Positions 28,543 to 36,574 of a stretch of DNA of 64,000 nucleotides are shown here, in pieces (position 1 is the stretch's first letter; every line of letters starts with the position of its first letter). The position numbers were made by a program, and so were the translations under genes. The DNA is from Deltaproteobacteria bacterium (lineage in GTDB: Bacteria > Myxococcota > XYA12-FULL-58-9): NCBI GenBank assembly GCA_016218825.1, contig JACRCV010000008.1, positions 1-64,000 of the forward strand, written 5' to 3'. The notes below the pieces were generated by a model. That model did not search any database. It was not told the DNA's origin and saw only the letters and a list, made by a program, of their open reading frames with translations.

Positions 28543-30093
28543 ATGAGACCACTCGCCGCGACATCGCCTGGTTCTCGACCCCTCCGACGTTCAGGTCCGG
28601 CCGCGTGGCTGTGTCTGGGGGTCGTCGCCGCCGGGCTGCTACCGATGGCGGCGCGCGCCGAGGGCGGCGCGCGGGTCGGCATCGTCGTGGAGGGTGAGGA
28701 CGCCGGCAAGATCCGGCAGCACCTCGCCCGTCTAGCGCCCTCCGGGGTCGTGGTCGTCGACGAGCGCGGCCTCTCTGAGGCGCTGGCGAAGAACGGCCTC
28801 GGCGGCGACTTGGGCGGACGCATCAACCAAGCGAGCGCGCGCGGCAACTTCGTAGCGCAGGCAGTCGCGACCGCGAAGACCTTGAACCTCGGCCTGATCA
28901 TCTTCATCCGCCGCATCGCCCCGAAGGACGTCGCCTGGGTGTTCGCGGTCAACGGCCAGACCGGCGAGGAGGAGATCGATCGCGAGGTCGGCCTGGTCGA
29001 GCGCGCCGGCCCCAAGCCCAAGAAGGGCAAGAAGCGGCCGCCACCGACCATCGACTACTCGGAGCTCGACACCGAGGTCCAGGCGCTGTTCATGAAGGCA
29101 CCGAAGGGCGGCGCTGCCGCCGCCCCGAGCGCCGGCGACGACGAGGGTACCGCGGCGGCCGAACCCGTAACGCCGCGCGGCACCAACTGGGGCGCCGCGG
29201 ATTGGGGCGGCGGGAGCTCCGGCGGGGGCGCGGGCTCGAGCCCGAGCTCGGGCTCGAGCTCGAGCTCAATCTCGAGCGGCAGCTCGCGGTTGCTGCAGAA
29301 CGACAAGAGGCAGGAGGTGCCCGAGGCGGCGATCGCGAGCAGCAAGACCCCGCGCCGCAAGCGCGGCACCGACGTCAGCGACGCGTTCATCGTGCTGCGC
29401 CCGGTCTACACCCTGTCGATGCGCACCTTCAGCTACGCCAACCGGCAGACAGACAACCTCCGGCCCTACGAGGCGAAGCTGGTGTCGCTGCTGGGCGCCG
29501 AGCTCGAGGCCTATCCGGCGGTGGTGGCAGCTATTCCGGTCGTCGAGAACATCGGCGTCAAGGTCGGCTATCGCCAGGCGCTGGGGCTGAAGTCGTCCCC
29601 CAAGGACAACAACACCGTAAAGCTGACGACCACGTGGAAGGAGCTGGACGCCGCGTTGTGCTACCGGTTGGTCCTGCACCCGATGTTGATCAACGTCGCG
29701 GTGGGCTACGGCAGCCTGGCGTTCACCTTCAACATCCCCGCCGGCGACCCGCTCGCGGGGCAGGCGCCAGATCTGACGTACACCTTCGTGCGCCCCAGCC
29801 TCGACCTGCGCGTCACCGCCGGCCCGGTGGTCATCCTCGCCGGCGGCGGCTACCGCTACGTGCTCGGGACCGGCAAGCTCGGCAAGGACTACTTCCCCGA
29901 CGGCCAGGCGTCCGGCTTCGACGGCAACCTCGGCGTCGCCTACCCGATCGCCAGTCGCTTCGAGGCCTACGCGCTCGGCTTCTACACCCGCTTCACCCAC
30001 GCGCTGAACCCCGCGAGCGGCGCGACCTACGTCGCGAAGAGCGCCACCGACGCCTACTATGGTGGGCGCCTCGGCGTGCAGTTCCACATCTAG
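28543..30093 (+). CDS. Exported hypothetical protein: N-terminal periplasmic domain, Ser/Gly linker, C-terminal beta-barrel-like domain
   Basis: Signal-like start; SSGGGAGSSPSSGSSSSSISSGSS linker; alternating strands in the C-terminal half (FVRPSLDLRVTAGPVVILAGGGYRYVLG...GGRLGVQFHI). Confidence 0.65.
   Translation: MRPLAATSPGSRPLRRSGPAAWLCLGVVAAGLLPMAARAEGGARVGIVVEGEDAGKIRQHLARLAPSGVVVVDERGLSEALAKNGLGGDLGGRINQASARGNFVAQAVATAKTLNLGLIIFIRRIAPKDVAWVFAVNGQTGEEEIDREVGLVERAGPKPKKGKKRPPPTIDYSELDTEVQALFMKAPKGGAAAAPSAGDDEGTAAAEPVTPRGTNWGAADWGGGSSGGGAGSSPSSGSSSSSISSGSSRLLQNDKRQEVPEAAIASSKTPRRKRGTDVSDAFIVLRPVYTLSMRTFSYANRQTDNLRPYEAKLVSLLGAELEAYPAVVAAIPVVENIGVKVGYRQALGLKSSPKDNNTVKLTTTWKELDAALCYRLVLHPMLINVAVGYGSLAFTFNIPAGDPLAGQAPDLTYTFVRPSLDLRVTAGPVVILAGGGYRYVLGTGKLGKDYFPDGQASGFDGNLGVAYPIASRFEAYALGFYTRFTHALNPASGATYVAKSATDAYYGGRLGVQFHI
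29232..29276. repeat. Low-complexity palindromic GAGCTC/CTCGAG tract encoding a Ser/Gly linker
   Basis: gggctcgagcccgagctcgggctcgagctcgagctcaatctcgag. Confidence 0.7.
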
Positions 30094-30095
30094 CC

Positions 30096-31193
30096 ATGGG
30101 ACGCGACGCGACCACCGCGACGACGATCGAGCCGGCTCAGATCCAGGCCTACCTCCGCCACGCCGGCTTCCCGGACGCGATCGTCAAGAGCTTGGCGCCG
30201 CTCGGCCAGAAGACCCAAGAAGGCCTGAAAGGCTTCGGCTATGGCCGACCGCTGCGGGTCAGCTTCGCGAGCGGCGGCGCGACGCGCGACCTGGTGGTGC
30301 GGACGATGTCCCCCGACCCTTTCGGTCACAACCGCCGCTCGGCGCGCGCCGAGACCCTGATCTTGTGCTTCGACACCTTCAACACCTTCCCCGGCCACAT
30401 CCGCGCCACCGACATCGGCGCGTTCACCGAGAGCGGCGAGCTGTTGCCGATGGGGCGCGGCGAGGTGTTCCTGGTCACCGAGTACGTGGACGGCGAGCTC
30501 TACGCCCGTGACCTGAGCGCGCTGCAGAGCGCCGCGGCCGCGACCGATCGCGACCGCAACCGCGCCGTGGCGCTGGCGCGCTATCTGGCGGCGCTGCACT
30601 CGCAACCGGCGGCGCCCGAGGAGTACGGCCGCGCGGTGCGCGATCTCGTGGGGTCGGGCGAGGGCATCTTCGGGCTGGTCGACAGCTATCCAAAGGATCT
30701 GGAGATCGTCCCCGCCGCCCGCCTGCGCGCCCTCGAGGCCCTGGTCATCGACTGGCGCTGGCGCATCAAAGACCGGGCGCACCGGGCGCGGCGCACCCAC
30801 GGCGACTTCCACCCCTTCAATCTCCTCTTTCGAGACGGCGTCGACTTCTCGGTGCTCGATTGCAGCCGCGGCGCCGCCGGCGAGGCCGCCGACGACGTGA
30901 CCTGTCTGTCGATCAACTACCTGTTCTTCGCGCTCACCGCCCACGGCAAGGTCGACGGCCCGCTGTTGGAGCTGTGGCAGCTGTTCTGGCGCACCTACCT
31001 CGAGGCGAGCGGCGACCAGGAGCTGCTCGAGGTCGTGCCGCCGTTCTTCGCCTGGCGGGCGTTGGTGCTCGCGAGCCCGGTCTGGTACCCGCAGGTGGAG
31101 AACGCCACCCGTGACCGCTTGCTGGTGTTCGCCGAGCGCCTGCTCGCCGGGACCCGGTTCGAGCCGGCGCGGGTGGCGGAGCTGTTCGCGTGA
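30096..31193 (+). CDS. Aminoglycoside-phosphotransferase/choline-kinase-like phosphotransferase
   Basis: RTHGDFHPFNLLFRDGVDFSVLDCSRGAAGEAADDVTCLSINYLF (HGDxHPxN catalytic loop). Confidence 0.82.
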   Translation: MGRDATTATTIEPAQIQAYLRHAGFPDAIVKSLAPLGQKTQEGLKGFGYGRPLRVSFASGGATRDLVVRTMSPDPFGHNRRSARAETLILCFDTFNTFPGHIRATDIGAFTESGELLPMGRGEVFLVTEYVDGELYARDLSALQSAAAATDRDRNRAVALARYLAALHSQPAAPEEYGRAVRDLVGSGEGIFGLVDSYPKDLEIVPAARLRALEALVIDWRWRIKDRAHRARRTHGDFHPFNLLFRDGVDFSVLDCSRGAAGEAADDVTCLSINYLFFALTAHGKVDGPLLELWQLFWRTYLEASGDQELLEVVPPFFAWRALVLASPVWYPQVENATRDRLLVFAERLLAGTRFEPARVAELFA

Positions 31194-31200
31194 GGCGGCG

Positions 31201-32325
31201 CTAGCGGCGAATGCGCGCCGCGTACCACTCGTTCCACAACCGGCCGTTGGCCTGAAAGCGGACGTTGTCGCCGACCAAGATCCGCTCGACGACGCCGCAG
31301 TACTCGAGGAGCTCGGCGAACTCCTTGAGCGGCTTGATGCCCAGGTCGCGTTCGACGACCCGGAGATCGACGGCGTCGCCGCGCTCGATGAGGTGCTGCA
31401 TCAGCGCGTGCTCCGGGGCGGCGTAGGCGCCGCGATAGGTCACGCCGCGCCCGAGGTCGAGCTCGTCCCACAGCCGGGTGAACAGCCGGTCGGTGTGCGG
31501 TCGAACCGCGGCGAGGACCAGGTCGGCGTCGACGTTGAACTGGTGCCGCTCGTACTCGGCGAGCAACAGCTGCATCAGGTAGGGGTGCTTGCCGCTCTGC
31601 GCCAAGACCTCGTCAGCGAGCGCCATGTCCACCGCGTCGCACGACGCCTCGATCAACGCCCGCGCCTCGCTGTCGCGCAGCGCGCCGAGAAACAGCGGCC
31701 GCACGCCCGTGAGCGGCCCGTCTCGTTCGTTGAGCAGCTCCCGCAGCGGCCGCCCCGCGGCCAACACCAACGCCCGGGGCGCGAAGGTCTCGCTCGCCGC
31801 CACCAGCGTCGCGACGGGCGCGGCGCAGGTCTCGAGCGCCGGACTCAGCAACCGGTCGGCGTTGTCGACGAGCAGCAGGTACTGACACCAGCCGGCGGTG
31901 CCCTGCAACGCCTGCCCGTAGGCGGCGAGCGTCCGGCAAAGCTGCGCGAAGGGGTCGTCGCCGCGTTTGACCGTCAGCTCCGGGACCCGCACCGGAAGGG
32001 CGTTGCCGTAGACCTTCGGGTCGGCGACCGCCTTGGTGATCGCGCTGTAGATCGCGGTGGCGAGCGTCGCAGCGCTGTTGATGCTCTCGGGCTCGAGATC
32101 GACGAGCGCCGGCACCAGCCGCGTCGCCTTGGGGTCGCGCTTGAAGGAGAGCTCGAGCTGCGCCTTGAGCTGCAGCAAGGTCGAGGTCCGTCCGGTCTTG
32201 GCGCCGCCGACGACGGCGAACGAGCGGCCGCGGCCGACACCGGTGTAGAGCGAGCGCCCGAGCTGCTCGCGCCCGAAATACTTTCCGGTGCCGACGACCG
32301 GCTGCTCGGAGACGAACGGGCTCAA
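31201..32325 (-). CDS. AAA/STAND-like ATPase with C-terminal winged-helix-like region; atypical Walker A (GGAKTGRTS)
   Basis: SFAVVGGAKTGRTSTLLQLKAQL, CQYLLLVDNADRLL, C-terminal LLEYCGVVERILVGDNVRFQANGRLWNEWYAARIRR. Confidence 0.75.
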   Translation of the reverse strand: MSPFVSEQPVVGTGKYFGREQLGRSLYTGVGRGRSFAVVGGAKTGRTSTLLQLKAQLELSFKRDPKATRLVPALVDLEPESINSAATLATAIYSAITKAVADPKVYGNALPVRVPELTVKRGDDPFAQLCRTLAAYGQALQGTAGWCQYLLLVDNADRLLSPALETCAAPVATLVAASETFAPRALVLAAGRPLRELLNERDGPLTGVRPLFLGALRDSEARALIEASCDAVDMALADEVLAQSGKHPYLMQLLLAEYERHQFNVDADLVLAAVRPHTDRLFTRLWDELDLGRGVTYRGAYAAPEHALMQHLIERGDAVDLRVVERDLGIKPLKEFAELLEYCGVVERILVGDNVRFQANGRLWNEWYAARIRR

Positions 32326-32954
32326 GGGGACAACAGGTCGACGACCGATCGATAGAGGTCGGCGCCGAGCACGTCGGGCCCGAGCTCCTTGGCCTCCTCG
32401 AGGACCGCCTTGGCGCGGCCGTCCTCGCCGTGATCGCGCAGCGCCACCCCGAGGTTGTGGAGGTGAAAGCCGCGCTCCTGGGTAGCGCCTTGCTCACGGG
32501 CCTTGGCGATCAGCTGCTCGAGCTGGTGGATCCGATCTTTGCGGATGCGCTTGACCTCGTCGCGGTTGCCGTCGTTGGCGTAGATCTGCTCGAGGAAGGT
32601 CAGCGCGGTCACCGAGTGGTGCGTCGGGGTCTCGGGGTAGGCGACCTTGCGCAGCTCCAACAGCGCCCGCTGCGTGCGCCCCTGGTGATAGAGACACAGC
32701 CCGAGCGAGGTGCGCGCCGCCGCCGACCAGAACGGGTGCTTGCGCTTCGCGGCGTCCTCGAACTTCTCCACCGCGGCCCCGAGGTCACGGCCCCGGAACA
32801 ACAGGTCGAGGCCGATCTTGTAGAGCGCCTCGACCGCGGCGTCCGACGCCGGGTGCTCGGTGACGATCTGCTGCCGCACCTTGCGCAGGCCCTCGAGGTC
32901 GTGCTGCGCGTCGAGGTTGGCGAGGTCGTTCTGCAGGGACTCCAGGTTCGCCAT
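32322..32954 (-). CDS. Tetratricopeptide-repeat protein
   Basis: PASDAAVEALYKIGLDLLFRGRDLGAAVEKFEDAAKRKHPFWSAAARTSLGLCLYHQGRTQRALLELRKV; 4-nt overlap with ATPase. Confidence 0.75.
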   Translation of the reverse strand: MANLESLQNDLANLDAQHDLEGLRKVRQQIVTEHPASDAAVEALYKIGLDLLFRGRDLGAAVEKFEDAAKRKHPFWSAAARTSLGLCLYHQGRTQRALLELRKVAYPETPTHHSVTALTFLEQIYANDGNRDEVKRIRKDRIHQLEQLIAKAREQGATQERGFHLHNLGVALRDHGEDGRAKAVLEEAKELGPDVLGADLYRSVVDLLSP

Positions 32955-32971
32955 GGTTGCTCCCTCGTCGC

Positions 32972-33388
32972 CTAGCGAATCCCGAGCTCCTTCTTGAGCT
33001 TGCCCACCAGCTGAAAGTACTCGTTTCGAGAGTAACCGACGTTCAGCAGGTGGAAGTCCTTCTTCACCAGACCCACGCAGCCGAAGCAGTAGGTGCAGTC
33101 GGAGCACGAGGTGCACTGAATGAGGTAGGCGCTGCCGGTGCAGTACTTCGAGCCGGTGATATACGCCGAGCTGTGACACGCCTCGCAGCCCCTGGAGTGC
33201 GACAGGTTGCTGCAGTTGAGGCAGTCGGCGCAGTGGGTGCAGCGATAGCAGTTCTCCAGCCCTTCGGAGAACATGCACATCGAGCACGCCTTCAGGTTGG
33301 TGGAGCTGATGCACCCGGTCGAGGGCGCGTCGTCCTCGAATTCGCGGGTGAGGCGGTTCTGCTCGGCTAGGAATTCGGCGCGGTTCAT
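32972..33388 (-). CDS. Small Cys-rich CxxC-repeat protein (16 Cys in 138 aa)
   Basis: GCISSTNLKACSMCMFSEGLENCYRCTHCADCLNCSNLSHSRGCEACHSSAYITGSKYCTGSAYLIQCTSCSDCTYCFGCVGLVKKDFHLLNVGYSRNEY. Confidence 0.8.
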   Translation of the reverse strand: MNRAEFLAEQNRLTREFEDDAPSTGCISSTNLKACSMCMFSEGLENCYRCTHCADCLNCSNLSHSRGCEACHSSAYITGSKYCTGSAYLIQCTSCSDCTYCFGCVGLVKKDFHLLNVGYSRNEYFQLVGKLKKELGIR

Positions 33389-33469
33389 CGTGAGGACAGG
33401 GGATATCCCGGCGGCCTTTCGCGGTCAAATACTCGACTTCCACAAAGGGGTGGGGTAAAAAGCCCGCCT

Positions 33470-34027
33470 ATGGTTGATGTTGAACGCCGCAAGCACGAGC
33501 GAATCGCCATCGAGATGCCGACCCGGATGTGGCTGGAGGAGAGCTACAACGGCAAGGCCATCGTCTTCGAGGGCTTTGCCCGCTCCCGGGACCTCGCGAT
33601 CGGCGGCACCTTCCTTGCGTCGAACTACCTGTTGCCGGTCGGGTTTCCGCTCAACCTCGAGATGCGGATCAACGACAACGAAGTCCTCCTCGCCCGCGGA
33701 GAGATCGTCCACAGCATCAGCGAAGGTGACAAGCACGAGCCCGGCATGGGCATCATGTTAACCGAGGTGGACGCCGAGAACCGCGAACGGCTGCTGCGCT
33801 TCTTCGTCAGCGCGCGCATCCAGGAGTTCTACGGCACCCGCTTCCTGATCGAATTCCCGCACCTGGAGGCGAAGCTGTCGCTCCAGGACGTCGCGCTGGT
33901 CATCAACCTGTGGGAGGACAAGGAGGGGCGCTTGACGACCCTGCACCGCGGTGATGGCGGCAAAGCGCGAGGCAGCGCGCGGCGCGACGAGGCCGCCGCC
34001 GCCGAGAAACGCAAACCCAAGAGGTAG
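33470..34027 (+). CDS. PilZ domain protein
   Basis: ERRKHERIAIEMPTRMWLEE...EGFARSRDLAIGGTFLAS...VGFPLNLEMRINDNEVLLARGEIVHS...GMGIMLTEVDAENRERLLRFF. Confidence 0.82.
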   Translation: MVDVERRKHERIAIEMPTRMWLEESYNGKAIVFEGFARSRDLAIGGTFLASNYLLPVGFPLNLEMRINDNEVLLARGEIVHSISEGDKHEPGMGIMLTEVDAENRERLLRFFVSARIQEFYGTRFLIEFPHLEAKLSLQDVALVINLWEDKEGRLTTLHRGDGGKARGSARRDEAAAAEKRKPKR

Positions 34028-34162
34028 TACCAGCCGCGGCGTCGCTTCAGCGTAGCACCGTTCGCACCGACTCTTCTTTTGGGCGACCACGCAAGGATCT
34101 CGGTCCGAGAGTCAGGGGCACGGCGCTCGAAGCACCGCGCACCGCTATCGGAGTAGAAGCGC

Positions 34163-35563
34163 ATGGCTCACGTTCTGTCACGCCAGGCCATCATCATGGC
34201 GCTGACTCTCGGGGTCGCGACCGCCGCCGCGGCGGCAGAAGACCCCGGGGCGCGGCGCTTGACGCTGAAGGAGTGTCTGGCGCTCGCGGCCGCTGCCAAC
34301 CCCGATCTCAAGTCGGCCGACTCCGAGCTCGAGGCCGCCGCCGCCGGGCGGCGCGGCGCGCTCGGGTCCTTCGGCCCCAAGCTCAAGGTCGAGGGCAGCT
34401 ACCTGCGCTGGGACGAGCCGCTCTACATCGACTTCGCGGCTTCGCTCGGGCCGTTGATGCAGGCGATCGGCCCGCTGCTGCAGGCCGCGGGGGTCGTCAT
34501 CGATCCGGCGTCGATGCAGCCGATGCCGGTCCGCGAGCAGTACACCAAGGCCGTGACCGCGACCGTGACCCAGCCGCTGACCCCGCTGTGGACGATCTAC
34601 GAGGCCTATCGCCTGCGCGATCTCGGGGTGGACGTGGCCGCGATCCGGCGACAAATGACGCAAAACGACGTCGCCTACCAGGTCACCGAGGCGTTCTACC
34701 GCGCGCTGCAGGCCCGAGGTTTGGCGCAGATCGCCGAGAGGTCGGTGGCGCAAATCTCCTCGCAGGTCGACCGCGCCCGCGCCTTCCTGGCCCAGGGCAT
34801 GGTGGGCGAGAACGACGTGTTGCGCGCCGAGCTCGGCCTCGCCGCCGCCAACCAGCGCCTGATCCAAATGCGCGGCACCGTCACCCTCGCCTCCGGCCGC
34901 TTGGCGCTGCTCATCGGCCTGCCCGCCGACACCGTCCTCGAGCCGGTGGCGAACCTCGACCGGACGCCGGCGACCGAGATCCCGGAGAGCGCCGAGATCC
35001 AACGGCGCGCGATCGACAAGCGCCCGGAGCTCAAAGAGCTCGCGGCCCGCACCGACCAGGCCCGCGCCGCGAAGACCCTGGCGTGGTCGCGGATGGTGCC
35101 GACGGTGGCGGCGCTCGGCAGCTACTCCTACAACAAAGGCTCGATGTTCCAACCGGAGCGCTCCTGGTACGTCGGCGGCGTGATGGCGTGGGACGTCTGG
35201 GAGTGGGGCGCGACCTACGCCGGCATCGACGAGGCCGACGCCCGTCTGACGCAGGCGCTCGAGCTCCGGACGAAGATCGAGAACCTCATCCGCCTCGAAG
35301 CCCACAGCGCCGTGGTGAGCTTGACCGGCAGCGCCGAGGCGCTCCGCGTCGCCGAGCGCGCCGTCAGGCAGGCGGAGGAGAACTTCCGTATCGAGAACAA
35401 ACGCTACGAGGCCGCGGCCAGCACCACCTTCGACGTCCTCGACGCCGAGACCCTGTTGACCACGGCGCGGACCCAACAGCAGACCGCGCTCTTCGACCTG
35501 CAGATCGCGGCCGCCGCCATCGTCCGCGTGACCGGCGCGGGCGCCGCCGAGGCCGCGCCATGA
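34163..35563 (+). CDS. TolC family outer membrane factor
   Basis: RLTLKECLALAAAANPDLKSADSELEAAAAGRRGALGSFGPKLKVEGSYLRW; repeated TolC halves. Confidence 0.9.
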   Translation: MAHVLSRQAIIMALTLGVATAAAAAEDPGARRLTLKECLALAAAANPDLKSADSELEAAAAGRRGALGSFGPKLKVEGSYLRWDEPLYIDFAASLGPLMQAIGPLLQAAGVVIDPASMQPMPVREQYTKAVTATVTQPLTPLWTIYEAYRLRDLGVDVAAIRRQMTQNDVAYQVTEAFYRALQARGLAQIAERSVAQISSQVDRARAFLAQGMVGENDVLRAELGLAAANQRLIQMRGTVTLASGRLALLIGLPADTVLEPVANLDRTPATEIPESAEIQRRAIDKRPELKELAARTDQARAAKTLAWSRMVPTVAALGSYSYNKGSMFQPERSWYVGGVMAWDVWEWGATYAGIDEADARLTQALELRTKIENLIRLEAHSAVVSLTGSAEALRVAERAVRQAEENFRIENKRYEAAASTTFDVLDAETLLTTARTQQQTALFDLQIAAAAIVRVTGAGAAEAAP

Positions 35564-35609
35564 CCCCCGACCTTCACCCTGCGCACCGCCAGTGACTGCG
35601 GTGGTTCCG

Positions 35610-36572
35610 ATGAGGCCCGTCATGATTCAGCGTTGCCTACCGTTTGTCGCCTTGACCCTGACCGTGGCCGCCTGCTCCTCCGAGCCCCGAGCGAGCCTGC
35701 CCGCGACGCCACCGGCGCCGGCCGCCGCCGCCAAGCCGTTGTTGGCCGGCCTCGAGAGCAGCACCGATGCCGCGGCGACCGCGACTCCGGCGGAGGCCGT
35801 CCTCCAGAGCCCGTACTTGACCGGGGCCACCGAGGCCCACCGGCGCAGCGCTCTCGCAGCCCGGGTCGCGGGCGTGGTGGCGAAGGTCTACGTCCGCGAG
35901 GGTGATCTGGTGAAGCCAGGCGCGGCGCTGGTAGCGCTCGATCCGGAGGACTTCCAGCTTCGCATGGCCCAGGCGGAGGCCGGCCTGAAGGCGGCGCAGG
36001 CACAGTACGTCGCCACCCGCCTGGAGTGGGAGCGGGTCAAGAAGCTCAAGGAGGACCGCGCGGTGCCGGCGAGCCAGCTGGACATGATGGACGCCAAGTT
36101 CGAGGGCTCGAAGGCCCAGGTCGCCACCGCCGAGGCGATGTTGACGATGGCGAAGAAGGCGCTCGGCGACTCGACCCTCACCGCGCCGTTCGCCGGCGTC
36201 GTCACCAAGCGCTTCGTCAACGAGGGCGAGTACGCGACCGCGATGCCGCCGACGATGCTGGTGTCGATCGAGGAGACCGATCCGATGGACCTGCGGCTGC
36301 AGGTACCCGCCAACGAGATGAGTCGGGTGGTCGCGGGTGCGAAGGCCAAGATCCGCTTCCCGGCTACCGGCCGCGAGCTCGAGGCCACCGTCACCCGGGT
36401 CGTGAGCTCCCTCGACGCCCGCACCCGATCGTTTGCCGCGATCATCGAGCTGCCGAACGCCGACCGCTCGTTGTGGGCCGGGATGTTCGCCGACGTCCGG
36501 ATCGCGCCGACCGCCAAAGAGGTGGCGGCGGCACCGGTGAGCGGCACGGCGTCGGCGGCCGAGGGACGCTAG
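35610..36572 (+). CDS. RND efflux periplasmic adaptor (MFP), lipoprotein
   Basis: CLPFVALTLTVAACSSEP lipobox; RVAGVVAKVYVREGDLVKPGAALVALDPEDFQLRMAQAEAGLKAAQAQY. Confidence 0.92.
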   Translation: MRPVMIQRCLPFVALTLTVAACSSEPRASLPATPPAPAAAAKPLLAGLESSTDAAATATPAEAVLQSPYLTGATEAHRRSALAARVAGVVAKVYVREGDLVKPGAALVALDPEDFQLRMAQAEAGLKAAQAQYVATRLEWERVKKLKEDRAVPASQLDMMDAKFEGSKAQVATAEAMLTMAKKALGDSTLTAPFAGVVTKRFVNEGEYATAMPPTMLVSIEETDPMDLRLQVPANEMSRVVAGAKAKIRFPATGRELEATVTRVVSSLDARTRSFAAIIELPNADRSLWAGMFADVRIAPTAKEVAAAPVSGTASAAEGR

Positions 36573-36574
36573 CG

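Noticed and set aside
36026-36574. N-terminal extension of the RND permease ORF (start 36026)
   Set aside because: Extension overlaps the adaptor gene in another frame; the real start is ATG 36575 ([19 protein letters not shown]).
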